64,000 nt of DNA from Thiobacillus sp. (GTDB taxonomy: Bacteria > Pseudomonadota > Gammaproteobacteria > Burkholderiales > Thiobacillaceae): the NCBI GenBank assembly GCA_024708885.1, contig JANJXT010000058.1:1-64000 (forward strand). Reading direction: 5' to 3'. The notes under the pieces were generated by a model that was given only the letters and a program-made list of their open reading frames with translations, searched no databases and was not told the origin of the DNA. A program made the translations under genes and the position numbers. Of the stretch, positions 1 to 10,066 are shown piece after piece; within the stretch, counting starts at the first letter, position 1, and each line of letters opens with the position of its first letter.

Positions 1-325
1 CCTAGAAACCGCAGTTGGACGCACCCGAGGGTGCGTCTGAACGGGTGCCTGCCGCGAAGCAACGACGCCGCGGGCCGGGGCCCGCAAGGAGGCGCGACAA
101 AGGCAGGCGCACGAGCAGGCGTGCCATCGGGTGTGTAGCGGACTCACCCATCAGGTGAACGGCATCGAAGGCACAAAATCTAGTATTCATGCGGCTTTGG
201 TGAGGATGATGAGCGGTCAACTGTGGTTTTTAGGTTCAAAGCAAGCACGGATTTCAGGCACGGCCTGCCGGCGGCGCCGTCAGCGCGCCGAACCGGTCGG
301 CCTCACCCTTTCGGCCGAAGCCGAA
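1..325. other. Gene-poor window edge with small hairpins
   Basis: No convincing gene is seen in the first 325 bases. Two short inverted repeats are visible: nine-base arms GACGCACCC/GGGTGCGTC at 18-37, and GCGGGCC/GGCCCGC at 70-85. Either could form an RNA hairpin, but neither is followed by a clear T-run, so calling them terminators would be a guess. The efflux operon on the minus strand ends at 326 and would read into this stretch. The one short minus-strand reading frame here (2-220) has no recognisable features. Confidence 0.4.
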
Positions 326-1717
326 TCAGCGCCACCCGCCGCCGAGCACCTTGTACAGCGCGACGCGGTTCGCCGTTTCGGCAAGCCGCACGCCGATCAG
401 GTCCTGTTCCGCGGCATACAGCGCGCGCTGGGCGTCGAGCAGACCGAGATAGCTGTCGACGCCGGCGCGATAGCGTGCGTCCGACAACTGGAAGCCGGCT
501 GTCGCCGCATCGACCAGGCGGCGCTGCGCGTCGAGCTGTTCGCTCAGCGTGGCGCGTTCGGCAAGCGCGTCGGCGGCTTCGCGGAACGCGGACTGGATCG
601 CCTTCTCGTACTGGGCGACCTGGATGTCACGCTGCACTTCGGCGACGTCGAGGCTCGCCTGCAAGCGCCCTGCTTCGAAAATGGGGACGCGGAGTTGCGG
701 GATGAAGCTCCAGGTGCCGGAACCGCTGCCGAACAGGTCGCCAAGCGAGGTGCTCGCGGTGCCGGCGGCAGCGGTCAGGGTGATGCGCGGAAAGAAGGCT
801 GCGCGCGCCGCGCCGATGCTGGCGTTGGCGGCGCGCAGCGCGTGCTCTGCCTGGACGATGTCGGGGCGGCGCGTGAGGGTTTCGGAGGGCACGCCGGCCG
901 GCAGTTCGGCGACCGCGGCGAGCCCCTCCGGCAACTGCGACGGCAGCCATTCGGCCGGTACCGCGGCGCCCGCAAGCAGCGCGAGCGCGTGCTCATCCTG
1001 CGCCACCACACTGCGGTAACGCGCCGCGTCGGCGCGCGCGCCTTGCAGCAGGGTGTCCGCCTGGCGCAGGTCGAGCGCGGAGACTGCGCCGGCGTCGAAA
1101 CTGCGCTGCGTGAGATCGAAGGATTTTTGCCGCGTCTCCAGCGTGCGCGTCGCGAGCGCCAGGCGCTCACGGTCGGCCGCGAGCGCGAGCCATGTGCGTG
1201 CAACCTCCGCCACCAGGCTGATCTGTCCGCTGCGGCGGGCTTCCTCGCTGCCGAGGTAGAGCTGCAAGGCCTGCTCGTTGAGGCTGCGGATACGCCCGAA
1301 AAAGTCCAGCTCGTAGGCGGAGAAGCCGACGGTGGCGCTGTAGAGGCGGCTGACGTTGCCATCACCGGAGCCGTCGGGCAAGCGCTGCGCAGTCTGGCCG
1401 GCGTTCGCGCCGATTGCGGGATAGAGATCGGCACGCTGGATGCCGTACTGCGCACGCGCCTTTTCGATGTTGAGCGCGGCGACGCGCAGGTCGCGATTGT
1501 TGGCGAGCGCCAGCGCGATCACTTCGCGCAATTGGGCGTCGGCGAAGTAGTCGCGCCAGGCGATCGCATCGGCCGGCGTGGCGGTGGCCGCTGGCGCTGC
1601 ATCGGGGAAACTGGCCGGCACCGGCGCCGCGGGGCGCAGGTAGTCCGGAATCATGCTGCAGCCGCTGGCCAGGGCGGCGATGAGCACGGCGCTGAGGGTA
1701 CGAAGCGGGATCATCAC
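326..1717 (-). CDS. RND efflux outer-membrane factor lipoprotein (OprM/NodT family)
   Basis: 463 residues, a normal length for the TolC/OprM channel family. The N-terminus is a lipoprotein signal with lipobox LASGC, so the mature protein should be lipid-anchored at that cysteine and form the outer-membrane exit duct of a tripartite pump. The two repeated halves typical of the family are visible, including the late [16 protein letters not shown] segment. Its start overlaps the stop of the RND pump gene by four bases, so it is the last gene of an MFP-RND-OMF operon. The substrate cannot be read from sequence. Family assignment is secure. Confidence 0.95.
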   Translation of the reverse strand: MMIPLRTLSAVLIAALASGCSMIPDYLRPAAPVPASFPDAAPAATATPADAIAWRDYFADAQLREVIALALANNRDLRVAALNIEKARAQYGIQRADLYPAIGANAGQTAQRLPDGSGDGNVSRLYSATVGFSAYELDFFGRIRSLNEQALQLYLGSEEARRSGQISLVAEVARTWLALAADRERLALATRTLETRQKSFDLTQRSFDAGAVSALDLRQADTLLQGARADAARYRSVVAQDEHALALLAGAAVPAEWLPSQLPEGLAAVAELPAGVPSETLTRRPDIVQAEHALRAANASIGAARAAFFPRITLTAAAGTASTSLGDLFGSGSGTWSFIPQLRVPIFEAGRLQASLDVAEVQRDIQVAQYEKAIQSAFREAADALAERATLSEQLDAQRRLVDAATAGFQLSDARYRAGVDSYLGLLDAQRALYAAEQDLIGVRLAETANRVALYKVLGGGWR

Positions 1718-4700
1718 TCGATCTCCTGTGGCGCGGCAGACGCCGTGCCTGCGGCCTGCGGCCTGGTCTTGAAAATGCGCTTGATCACCACGTAGAAGAG
1801 CGGGATGAAGAAGATGCCGAGCAGCGTGGCCGCAATCGTGCCGCCGAGCACGCCGGTTCCGACCGCGTGCTGGCTGCCCGAGCCGGCGCCGGTGGCGATT
1901 GCCAGCGGCAGCACGCCGAAGCCGAACGCCAGCGAGGTCATGAGGATGGGCCGCAGCCGGATGCGCACCGCTTCGAGCGTGGCGGTGATCAGGTCCTTGC
2001 CTTCCTGCTCCATCTGCGCCTTGGCGAACTCGACGATGAGGATCGCGTTCTTCGACGCCAGGCCGATGGTGGCGAGCAGGCCGACCTGGAAATAGACGTC
2101 GTTCGACAGGCCGCGCCCGCTCGCGGCGAGCACCGCACCGAGCACGCCGAGCGGCACCACCAGGATGACCGCGAACGGCACCGACCAGCTTTCATAGAGC
2201 GCCGCCAGACACAGGAAGACCACCAGTACCGATAGGGCATACAGCGCCGGCGCCTGGGTGCCGGAGCGCCGTTCCTCGAAGGAGGTGCCGGTCCATTCGT
2301 AGCCGATGCCCGTCGGCAGCTTGGCGATGATCTCCTCGACCGCCGCCATGGCGTCGCCCGAGGACAGGCCGGGTGCCGCCTGTCCGAGCAGCTCGACCGA
2401 AGGCTGGCCGTTGAAGCGTTCCAGGCGAGGTGATCCGTACACCCATTTCGCGCTGGTGAACGCCGCAATCGGTACCATCTCGCCGGCCTTGTTGCGCACG
2501 TACCATTTGCCCATGTCCTCCGGCTTCATGCGCGCTGCGGCGTCGGCCTGCAAGTAGACTTTCTTGATGCGGCCGCGGTCGATGAAGTCGTTGACGTAGG
2601 TGCCGCCCCAGGCGGTGGCAAGGGTGTCGTTGATGTCGGCCACATCCACACCGAGCGCACCGGCCTTGGCGTGGTCGATCTCGAGCTGGTATTCGGCGAC
2701 GTCGTCCTGGCCGTTGGGGCGCACCGCGACCAGGCGCTTGTCCTGCATCGCCATGCCGAGGAACTGGTTGCGCGCCGCGATCAGGGCATCGTGGCCGAGA
2801 CCGGCGCGGTCCTGCAGCTGGACGTTGAAGCCGCTGGACGTGCCGAGCTCGATCACCGCCGGCGGGACGAAGGCGAACACCATCGCTTCCTTGATCTGCG
2901 AGAACGCGCCCATCGCCCGCCCGGCGATCGATTGCACGTCCGCGCCGGGGTCACCGCGCTGATCCCAGGGTTCGAGATTGACGAAGCCGATGCCCATGTT
3001 CTGCCCCTGCCCCGCGAAGCTGAAGCCGGCCGCGGTGAACACCGAGCGCACCTTGCCCTTCTCGTTTTCCAGATACTGGTGCTCGACCTTCTTCAGCACC
3101 TCGACGGTGCGCTCCTGCGAGGCGCCGGCGGGCAGGATGACCTGGGTGAACAGCACGCCCTGATCCTCGTCGGGCAGGAAGGAAGTCGGCATGCGCATGA
3201 GCAGCAGCGCCAGCACGCCGACGATGGCGACGTAGATCGCCAGGAAGCGCAGGCTGCGCGCGAGGATTTTCCCCACCGCCGATTCGTAGCGCTCGGTATT
3301 GCGCGCGAACATGCGGTTGAACCAGCCGAAGAAGCCCGAAAACAGTCCGCCCGCGCCATGATGCTGGCCCTTTTCGACCGGCTTCAGCATGGTCGCGCAC
3401 AAGGCCGGTGTGAACACGATCGCCACCAGCACCGAGAGCGCCATCGCCGAGACCACGGTGATCGAGAACTGGCGGTAGATGACCCCGGTGGAGCCGCCAA
3501 AGAAGGCCATCGGCACGAACACCGCCGACAACACCAGGCCGATGCCGACCAGCGCGCCGGTGATCTGACGCATCGACTTCTTGGTCGCTTCCTTGGGCGA
3601 CAGACCTTCGTCGGTCATGAGGCGCTCGACGTTTTCGACCACCACGATGGCGTCGTCGACCAGAAGGCCGATCGCCAGCACCAGGCCGAACATGGTCAGG
3701 GTGTTGATCGAGAAGCCGGCCGCGGCCATCACGCCGAAAGTGCCGAGCAGCACCACCGGCACTGCGATGGTCGGGATGATCGTCGCGCGGAAGTTCTGCA
3801 GGAACAGGTACATCACCAGGAACACCAGCAGAACCGCTTCGACCAGCGTCTGCACCACGTTCATGATGGAGATCCGCACGAAGGGCGTGGTGTCGTACGG
3901 CACCACCACCTCGATGCCGGCGGGGAAATAGGGCTTCATCTCCTCGACCTTGGCCTTGACCGCCGCGGCGGTGTCGAGCGCGTTGGCGCCGGCGGCCAGC
4001 TTGATGCCGATGCCCGAGGCCGGCTGGCCGTTGTAGCGGCCGACGATGCCGTAGTTCTCGGTGCCGATCTCGATGCGCGCGACGTCCTTCAGACGCACCT
4101 CGCCGCCCTGCGCCGAACTGTGCAGGAGGATGCGCTCGAATTCCTCGACCGTCTGCAGCCGGCTCTGCGCGGTGATCGAGGCGGTGAAGCCCTGCCCCGC
4201 CACCGCCGGCGTGCCACCGAGCTGGCCCGCGGACACCTGGGCGTTCTGCGCGAGGATCGCCTCCTGCACGTCGCCGGGGGTGAGCCGGAAGTTGTTCAGC
4301 TTGTCCGGATCGAGCCAGATGCGCATCGCGTATTGCGCGCCGAACACCTGTACCTCACCCACACCGGTGACCCGCGACAGCGGCTCCTGCACGGTCGAGT
4401 TGAGGAAGTCGGCGAGGTCGGTGCGGCTCATGCTGCCGTCCTTGGAGACGAAGCCGACGATCATCACGAAGTTGCGCGTCGACTTCACCACCTGCACACC
4501 CTGCTGCTGCACCGCCAGTGGCAGCAGCGGCAGTGCGAGCTGGAACTTGTTCTGCGTCTGCACCTGGGCGATATCCGGGTCGGTGCCGGCGTCGAAGGTG
4601 AGCGTCACCGTCGCGCGACCATAGGAGTCCGACTGCGAGCTCATGTAAAGCAGCCCGTCGAGGCCGGTGAGTTTCTGCTCGATCACCTGGGTGACCGAAT

Positions 4701-4875
4701 CCTCCACCGTCTTTGCCGAAGCGCCGGGATAGTAGGCGTTGATGGCGATGGTCGGCGGCGCGATCGCCGGGTACTGCGACACCGGCAACGTCAGGATGGA
4801 CAGCGCACCGGCAAGCATGATGACGATGGCGATGACCCACGCGAAGATGGGCCGGTCGATAAAGAAGCGGGCCAT
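1714..4875 (-). CDS. RND multidrug efflux permease, HAE1 family (AcrB/MexB-like)
   Basis: 1053 residues, the full length of AcrB-type pumps. The start [17 protein letters not shown] is the classic first transmembrane helix. The proton-relay pair of aspartates lies in [15 protein letters not shown] in the fourth helix region, and two large periplasmic loops alternate with twelve predicted helices. Homotrimers of this family use proton motive force to take drugs, solvents or bile-like compounds from the periplasm or membrane into the outer-membrane channel. It lies six bases after the adaptor gene and overlaps the channel gene, so the three are co-transcribed. HAE1 is preferred over the metal (CusA) family because of the DD pair and overall sequence. 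Confidence 0.97.
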   Translation of the reverse strand: MARFFIDRPIFAWVIAIVIMLAGALSILTLPVSQYPAIAPPTIAINAYYPGASAKTVEDSVTQVIEQKLTGLDGLLYMSSQSDSYGRATVTLTFDAGTDPDIAQVQTQNKFQLALPLLPLAVQQQGVQVVKSTRNFVMIVGFVSKDGSMSRTDLADFLNSTVQEPLSRVTGVGEVQVFGAQYAMRIWLDPDKLNNFRLTPGDVQEAILAQNAQVSAGQLGGTPAVAGQGFTASITAQSRLQTVEEFERILLHSSAQGGEVRLKDVARIEIGTENYGIVGRYNGQPASGIGIKLAAGANALDTAAAVKAKVEEMKPYFPAGIEVVVPYDTTPFVRISIMNVVQTLVEAVLLVFLVMYLFLQNFRATIIPTIAVPVVLLGTFGVMAAAGFSINTLTMFGLVLAIGLLVDDAIVVVENVERLMTDEGLSPKEATKKSMRQITGALVGIGLVLSAVFVPMAFFGGSTGVIYRQFSITVVSAMALSVLVAIVFTPALCATMLKPVEKGQHHGAGGLFSGFFGWFNRMFARNTERYESAVGKILARSLRFLAIYVAIVGVLALLLMRMPTSFLPDEDQGVLFTQVILPAGASQERTVEVLKKVEHQYLENEKGKVRSVFTAAGFSFAGQGQNMGIGFVNLEPWDQRGDPGADVQSIAGRAMGAFSQIKEAMVFAFVPPAVIELGTSSGFNVQLQDRAGLGHDALIAARNQFLGMAMQDKRLVAVRPNGQDDVAEYQLEIDHAKAGALGVDVADINDTLATAWGGTYVNDFIDRGRIKKVYLQADAAARMKPEDMGKWYVRNKAGEMVPIAAFTSAKWVYGSPRLERFNGQPSVELLGQAAPGLSSGDAMAAVEEIIAKLPTGIGYEWTGTSFEERRSGTQAPALYALSVLVVFLCLAALYESWSVPFAVILVVPLGVLGAVLAASGRGLSNDVYFQVGLLATIGLASKNAILIVEFAKAQMEQEGKDLITATLEAVRIRLRPILMTSLAFGFGVLPLAIATGAGSGSQHAVGTGVLGGTIAATLLGIFFIPLFYVVIKRIFKTRPQAAGTASAAPQEIE

Positions 4876-4881
4876 GGTTGC

Positions 4882-6075
4882 TTACCCTTTTGCCGGGGCG
4901 GTGGCAGCGGGTTGCGGCGCCGCGGCATCCTGCGCCTGGACCGGTGCGCCCGGTCTGATCCGCTGCAGGCCTTCGACGATGACGCGGTCGCCTGCGGCGA
5001 GTCCTTCGGTCACCATCCAGGTGCCGCCGACCGACTGCGCCACCTTGATCACGCGCGCTTCGACCTGACTCTGGGCGTTCACCAGCATGACCGAGGCATT
5101 GCCCTTGGGGTCGTGCGTCACCGCTGCGTGCGGCAGCAGAAACACCGCGTCACGGGTGCCCTGCGCCAGGCGCGCACGCACGTACATGCCCGGCAGCAGT
5201 TCGCCCTTGGGGTTGGGGAACACCGCGCGCAGGGTCACACTGCCGGTACCCGGATCGACCGTCACTTCGGAAAACGCCAGCCTGCCTTCGAGCCCGTAGA
5301 CGCTGCCGTCTTCCAGCACGAGCTGCACCGGCACGCCGTTGCCGCCGGTTCGCCGCATCGCGCCGGACTCGAAATCGCGTTTCATGCGCAACAGATCGAC
5401 GCTGGACTGGGTGACGTCGACATGGATCGGGTCGAGCTGCTGCACGGTGGCGAGCGCGTCGTCCTGGTTGGCGGTGACGAGTGCCCCCGGCGTCACCATC
5501 GAGCGGCCGATGCGTCCGGAAATCGGTGAGGTCACGCGGGTGTAGGCAAGGTCGATGCGCGCGCGCTCGAGCGCCGCGCGCGCGGCGGCGACCTCGGCCT
5601 GGCCCTGCTTCATCGCCGCGGCGGCATCGTCGTTGGCCTGCTTGCTCACCGCCTCGATTTTCACCAGTTCGGCATAGCGTTCGGCCTTGATGCGCGCAGC
5701 ATCGAGGTTCGCTTCGGCGCGCGCGAGGTTGGCGCGTGCGCTCTCGAATGTCGCCTGATACGTCGCCGGATCGATCTGGTAGAGCACCTCGCCGGCCTTC
5801 ACCGTGCCGCCTTCCTTGAACAGGCGTGCCTTGACGATGCCGCTCACCTGCGGGCGCAGCTCGGCGACGAGATAGGGCGTGGTGCGGCCGGGCAGTTCAG
5901 TCGTCACCGGCACGGATTCCGGCGTCACCGTCACGACCGTGACCGCCGGGGCGCCCGGTGCGCCGCCGGGGCCGCCCGGCGGCGGCTGCTGCGACTTGCC
6001 GCAGGCTGTGGTCAGCAACGCGCCCGTCAGCGCCAGTGCCAGGGAAACAGTATGCAATCGACGATGGGTCTGCAT
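4882..6075 (-). CDS. RND efflux periplasmic adaptor (membrane fusion protein, AcrA/MexA-like)
   Basis: 397 residues with a lipoprotein signal ending in a LLTTAC lipobox, followed by a Gly/Pro-rich linker. The split lipoyl motif is visible (EVLYQIDPATYQ and later SPISGRIGRS), separated by a coiled-coil hairpin of about 70 residues rich in Ala, Glu and Arg. A beta-barrel domain follows. Such adaptors bridge the RND pump and the outer-membrane channel. It is the first gene of the operon and is divergent from the TetR gene at 6218, so its promoter must lie in the 142-base gap that holds the palindrome at 6140-6155. Confidence 0.96.
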   Translation of the reverse strand: MQTHRRLHTVSLALALTGALLTTACGKSQQPPPGGPGGAPGAPAVTVVTVTPESVPVTTELPGRTTPYLVAELRPQVSGIVKARLFKEGGTVKAGEVLYQIDPATYQATFESARANLARAEANLDAARIKAERYAELVKIEAVSKQANDDAAAAMKQGQAEVAAARAALERARIDLAYTRVTSPISGRIGRSMVTPGALVTANQDDALATVQQLDPIHVDVTQSSVDLLRMKRDFESGAMRRTGGNGVPVQLVLEDGSVYGLEGRLAFSEVTVDPGTGSVTLRAVFPNPKGELLPGMYVRARLAQGTRDAVFLLPHAAVTHDPKGNASVMLVNAQSQVEARVIKVAQSVGGTWMVTEGLAAGDRVIVEGLQRIRPGAPVQAQDAAAPQPAATAPAKG

Positions 6076-6139
6076 GAAAAGCTCTCGATGTGCGCGCGTG
6101 CCGGTGGCCGCGCTATTGAACCGGAAGGAAAAACGGATT

Positions 6140-6155
6140 TTGAATGAACGTTCAA
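6140..6155. promoter_or_regulatory. Palindromic operator candidate between efflux operon and tetR gene
   Basis: The sequence TTGAATGAACGTTCAA contains inverted arms TTGAA/TTCAA around a perfect TGAACGTTCA core. It sits midway between the divergent starts of the adaptor gene (6075) and the TetR regulator (6218), where a repressor could block both promoters. TATATT at 6158-6163 could be a -10 element toward the regulator, but no well-spaced -35 was found. The location fits TetR-type autoregulation; the assignment is inference. Confidence 0.6.
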
Positions 6156-6217
6156 TCTATATTACAATTCAATGCAACGCAAGCCCCCCGTTCTTGTCGT
6201 GCTTCTGGAGATGTCCC

Positions 6218-6841
6218 ATGGTCCCCGCCTCGTCCCCGACCCAGCCACTCGCCTCACCCCGTGCCGACGCCCGGCGCGCCCAGGTTCGCGCCGCCGCTGC
6301 GGAGTGTTTTCGCGAATACGGCTTCCACCGCACCAGCATCGCGCAGATTTCGAAGCGCGCGGGGATGAGCACCGGCCACATCTACCATTACTTCGAAAAC
6401 AAGGAAGCGATTATCGCCGATATCGTCGCCGATGACATGGAGCGCCTGACCCGACTGACCGCGGAACTGCGGCGCGCCAGCGACATGAAGGCCGCGATGG
6501 TCGAGCGCGCAGTGGAAGGCGTGGACGACAACCTCGACCCGGGCGCCGCCGGCCTGCAACTGGAAATCGTTGCCGAAGCCGCGCGCAATGCGCACATCGC
6601 GACCATCGTGCAAGCCGCCGACCGGCAATGCCGCGAGAGCCTCGCCGCGACGCTGCGCGCCCATCGCCAGAGCGCCGGCCATCAGAACGACGAGGCGGCG
6701 ATCGCCGGCATGGTCGAGGCCATCGCGGCCATGTTCGAGGGCCTGAAGATTCGCGCCATCCGCAACCCGGACATCGATCGCGATGCCGTGGTGCGGGTTT
6801 TCAGGCGCATGCTCGGCGACCTGCTCGGGCAGCCGGACTGA
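6218..6841 (+). CDS. TetR/AcrR family transcriptional repressor of the efflux operon
   Basis: 207 residues. The N-terminal helix-turn-helix is clear: the segment FREYGFHRTSIAQISKRAG followed by STGHIYHYFENKEAII is the standard TetR recognition region. The C-terminal ligand and dimer domain is variable. The ATG at 6218 is chosen because GGAG lies seven bases upstream and translation begins just before the conserved domain; the frame is open further upstream but that would run into the operator. It is divergent from the RND operon, the normal arrangement for a local drug-responsive repressor such as TtgR or AcrR. Confidence 0.92.
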   Translation: MVPASSPTQPLASPRADARRAQVRAAAAECFREYGFHRTSIAQISKRAGMSTGHIYHYFENKEAIIADIVADDMERLTRLTAELRRASDMKAAMVERAVEGVDDNLDPGAAGLQLEIVAEAARNAHIATIVQAADRQCRESLAATLRAHRQSAGHQNDEAAIAGMVEAIAAMFEGLKIRAIRNPDIDRDAVVRVFRRMLGDLLGQPD

Positions 6842-6855
6842 GCGCATGCCGCGTT

Positions 6856-7515
6856 TCAACGACGTGCCGGCCCGCGTCCCCCGTCACGCCCTCCCTCGCG
6901 CGGCCCGTCGCCGGGGCGCTGCCGTTCCTCGTAGCGGCGCGTGAACGCCTCGCGCGGCTGGTAGCGGTAACGCTCGGTGCGAATCTCGCGCTGGCGCTCG
7001 AATTCGCCCGGATAACGGTCACCCGAGTAGTGTTTCTGGTAGGACGGCAGCGGGGCGCGCGGCGGCCGGGGGGTGTGGCGATCCTGACGCTCCCATCCGC
7101 TGCGGCGCGCCTGCCAGTCGCGGCCCCAGTGCTCATGCCAGCGCGGTGGCGCATCGGCGTGCCAGCCACGGAAATACGGCGGCGGCACGCGGTAATACCG
7201 CACCGGCACGCGCAACACGTAGACCGGCACGTCGAAGGGATCGACCCAGTCCCACGGCCCGTTGTACCAGGCGCTGACGTACCACTTGTCGTCCTGGAAC
7301 ACCCAGTACAGGCCGTCGTAGAAAAACAGGTTCACACGCAGGTAGGGATCGTAGTACACGGGGTAGTTGGGTACGCGCACGAGCTTCGGGTAGGCGGGAA
7401 TGTTGATGCCGATGGACACGCCCGGTACGTGGATGCCGACGCCGACACTCACCTCCGCGCGGGCGGGTGCGAACGGGACGAACAACAAGGACACGACGAT
7501 CAACAGATGGCGCAC
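6856..7515 (-). CDS. Exported Tyr/Trp/Pro/Arg-rich protein of unknown function
   Basis: 219 residues with a clear Sec signal peptide (hydrophobic LLIVVSLLFVPF, then APARA) and a mature part very rich in Tyr, Trp, Pro and Arg. The segment YVSAWYNGPWDWVDP and the VPVYVLRVPVRYYR repeat-like stretch recall small periplasmic YXWGXW-type proteins. The C-terminal third is low-complexity, basic and probably disordered. No catalytic motif is visible. It converges on the tetR gene with a 14-base gap. The function is unknown; a periplasmic or envelope location follows from the signal peptide. Confidence 0.8.
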   Translation of the reverse strand: MRHLLIVVSLLFVPFAPARAEVSVGVGIHVPGVSIGINIPAYPKLVRVPNYPVYYDPYLRVNLFFYDGLYWVFQDDKWYVSAWYNGPWDWVDPFDVPVYVLRVPVRYYRVPPPYFRGWHADAPPRWHEHWGRDWQARRSGWERQDRHTPRPPRAPLPSYQKHYSGDRYPGEFERQREIRTERYRYQPREAFTRRYEERQRPGDGPREGGRDGGRGPARR

Positions 7516-7560
7516 GGATCATTCTCCTTCATGATCGGGGGTGGCAATACACCATGCCCG

Positions 7561-7833
7561 TTAGCTTCCCTGACCGCTGTCCGACCCGCGCCGTGCGCTT
7601 GGGGTTCCCACCAGCCAGCGCCGCTTCGTCAGATTGCCTTCCCACTGGCACTCGAACTGCTGGCAACGAAAGCGGTACACGCTGACGAACAGGCTCAGCA
7701 GGCGATCGATGGGGCGGCGGTGGATGCGGATGAGACCGCGACATCCATACAGGGGGCATCCAGGCACATCGGCGCCGATCTCCGCGTGTTCCGGGCGGAG
7801 GATTGCGCGACGCGGCACGCTGCTGGCTGCCAT
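7561..7833 (-). CDS. Small zinc-ribbon-like protein
   Basis: 90 residues. Two cysteine pairs are visible, CPLYGC near residue 25 and CQQFEC near residue 57, separated by a basic stretch with RRPIDRLLSLF and VSVYRFR. The spacing of two knuckles around an Arg-rich helix resembles small zinc-ribbon proteins found in betaproteobacteria, often near signalling genes. The N-terminus is not certain. It lies divergent from the molybdoenzyme gene, with a gap of about 105 bases. The role is unknown; nucleic-acid or protein binding would be a guess. Confidence 0.6.
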   Translation of the reverse strand: MAASSVPRRAILRPEHAEIGADVPGCPLYGCRGLIRIHRRPIDRLLSLFVSVYRFRCQQFECQWEGNLTKRRWLVGTPSARRGSDSGQGS

Positions 7834-7939
7834 GGTGTGAATCCTTCCTTCCCCTCCTTCGCCATGCCGTCCCTTTCATTTTCTGCCCTCTATGCATAGC
7901 AGAAAACGTGCGTGCCCGCAGTACACTGGAACAGCGCCC

Positions 7940-10003
7940 ATGCATCAAACCATTCCCACCTATTGCGCGCTGTGCATTTCGCGCTGCGGCTGCCTCGCCA
8001 CCGTCGAGGAGGGGCGCTTGCTGCGCATCGATCCAGACCCGCAGCATCCGACCGGCAAGGCGGTGTGCATCAAGGCACGCGCGGCGCCGGAACTGACGGC
8101 GCACCCGCAACGCCTGACCACGCCGCTGCGCCGCACGCGGCCCAAGGGCGAGGCCGACCCGGGCTGGGCGCCGATATCCTGGGACGCGGCGCTGGCGCTG
8201 GCGGGCGAACGTCTCACCGCGGCCGGTCCGCAGGCGACGGCGTTCGCGGTGGCGACGCCGAGCGGTACGGCGATTGCGGACAGCTTCGCCTGGATTCATC
8301 GCCTGGTGCATCGGTGGGGCAGCCCTAACCTGGTGTTCGCCACCGAGAACTGCAACTGGCATCGCGATTTCACCCCGCGCCTGACCTGGGGCAACACGCT
8401 CGGCACGCCGGACCTCGATGCGGCCGCCACCATCGTGCTGTGGGGCTGCAATCCGGCGACGACCTGGCTCGCCCAGGCCGAGCGTGTGCGCACGGCGCAA
8501 CGGCGCGGGGCGCGGCTGATCGTGATCGACCCGCGCCAGGGCGGCCTTGCACGCAGTGCCGACCTGTGGCTGCCGGTGCGTCCGGGCAGCGACGCGGCGC
8601 TCGCGCTCGGTCTCGTTCATCTGCTGCTCGAAGGCGGCGGCGCCGATGTCGAATTCCTGCGCCGGCATTCCGACGCCTTCGATCCCGCACCCGGCGGCGG
8701 AGGGACGGTTCTGGATCGCCTCGCCGCGGCCGCGGCGGCATGGGACGCGGCGCGTGTGGAAGCCGTCACCGGCATCGACGCGGCGCGCTTGCAGCACGCC
8801 GCCGCATTGCTCTCCGATGCGCGCCCGGTCAGCCTCGCCACCTGGACCGGCACCGGCCAGCAGGCGCAGGCCACCGCCGCCACGCGTGCCATCAATATCC
8901 TCTACGCGCTCACCGGCAGCCTGGGCCGACCGGGCGGCAACCGCTGGTTCCCCCGTCCGCACCTCAACGACATCGCCGCGTTCGACGCCCGCAGCGGCGT
9001 GGCCGCGGCCACCCTGGGCCTCACCGAGCGTCCCTTGGGCCCGCCGACGCGTGGCTGGATCACCAGCCGCGACCTGTTCCGTGCGGTGGTCGAGGGCGAG
9101 CCCTATCCGATCCGCGCCCTGGCCGCGTTCGGCAGCAATTTTCTGGTGTCCAAGCCAGCCACCCGCCATGCCGAGGCGGCGCTGGCGAAACTCGATTTCT
9201 TCGTGCAGACCGAGTTGTTCGAGACGCCGACCGCGCGCTGGGCCGACCTCCTGCTGCCGGCGGCGTCCTGCTGGGAACGCGAGGGCCTGCAGGCCGGCTT
9301 CATGGTGAGCGCGCCGGCCGAGGCCCACCTGCAACTGCGACCGGCCGTGGTGGCGCCGCCCGGCGAGGCGTGGTCCGACACACGCATCGTGTTCGCGCTG
9401 GCACGCGCGCTGGGACTCGCCGACGGTTTTTTCGGCGGCGACCCCGAAGCCGGGCTCGCCCACGTGCTGGCGCCGTCCGGCGTCAGCGCGGCAGATCTGC
9501 GCGCGGCGCGCCGCGGGCTGCGCGCCCCGAACCTGACGGCGGAACCGCCGCTGCCGCGCGTCACCCTGTGGTCGGAGGCCCTCGCCGCAGCCGGGGCAGG
9601 CCCCCTGCCCGACTATGCGCCAGCGGCGCCCGATGCTGAATTTCCCTACCTGCTCACCTGCGGCAAGACGGTCGCCTATTGCCACAGCCAGTTCCGCCAA
9701 CTGGCTGGCCTGCGGCGCAGGCAGCCACGTCCGGAAGCCGAATTGGCGCCGGATGTCGCGGCCACGTGCGGCATTGCGCCGGGTGACGCCATCGCGCTGC
9801 ACACACGCGAAGGCACCCTGCACTGCCACGCCCGGGTCAACCCGCAGCTCGCCGCCGGTACGGTATGGGCCGAATATGGCTGGTGGGACGCACAGGCGCC
9901 GATCAACTACAACGCCTGCATGGACGGCGAGACCTTCGATGCGGTTTCCGGCAGCAACGCCCTGCGCGGGGTGGCGTGCGCGGTCGCGCGCCGCAGCGGG
10001 TGA
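7940..10003 (+). CDS. Molybdopterin-dependent oxidoreductase (DMSO reductase superfamily), single subunit
   Basis: 687 residues from the ATG at 7940, where MHQTIPTYC begins just before the Fe-S motif. The N-terminus carries a CxxC-xxx-C pattern (CALCISRC) with a later cysteine in AVCIKA, fitting a [4Fe-4S] cluster. Next come the molybdopterin domains (VLWGCNPATTWLAQAERV; GTGQQAQATAATRAINILYALTG) and a C-terminal dinucleotide-binding domain ending around NALRGV. No Tat signal is visible, so a cytoplasmic location is likely. No electron-transfer or membrane subunit gene is adjacent; an MFS transporter follows after 63 bases. The substrate is unknown. An in-frame ATG at 7892 would add 16 unlikely residues. 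Confidence 0.9.
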   Translation: MHQTIPTYCALCISRCGCLATVEEGRLLRIDPDPQHPTGKAVCIKARAAPELTAHPQRLTTPLRRTRPKGEADPGWAPISWDAALALAGERLTAAGPQATAFAVATPSGTAIADSFAWIHRLVHRWGSPNLVFATENCNWHRDFTPRLTWGNTLGTPDLDAAATIVLWGCNPATTWLAQAERVRTAQRRGARLIVIDPRQGGLARSADLWLPVRPGSDAALALGLVHLLLEGGGADVEFLRRHSDAFDPAPGGGGTVLDRLAAAAAAWDAARVEAVTGIDAARLQHAAALLSDARPVSLATWTGTGQQAQATAATRAINILYALTGSLGRPGGNRWFPRPHLNDIAAFDARSGVAAATLGLTERPLGPPTRGWITSRDLFRAVVEGEPYPIRALAAFGSNFLVSKPATRHAEAALAKLDFFVQTELFETPTARWADLLLPAASCWEREGLQAGFMVSAPAEAHLQLRPAVVAPPGEAWSDTRIVFALARALGLADGFFGGDPEAGLAHVLAPSGVSAADLRAARRGLRAPNLTAEPPLPRVTLWSEALAAAGAGPLPDYAPAAPDAEFPYLLTCGKTVAYCHSQFRQLAGLRRRQPRPEAELAPDVAATCGIAPGDAIALHTREGTLHCHARVNPQLAAGTVWAEYGWWDAQAPINYNACMDGETFDAVSGSNALRGVACAVARRSG

Positions 10004-10066
10004 GCATCGGGCGGCGGCCGCAACGGGTACCATGCGGCATTTGCCCGACGTTTGCCAAGCCGCTCC

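Noticed and set aside
2-220. 72-codon minus-strand frame at the window edge
   Set aside because: No recognisable motif and it spans two hairpins.
2671-5529. A 952-codon plus-strand frame opposite the RND pump
   Set aside because: Antisense to a certain RND gene; His/Arg-rich nonsense text.
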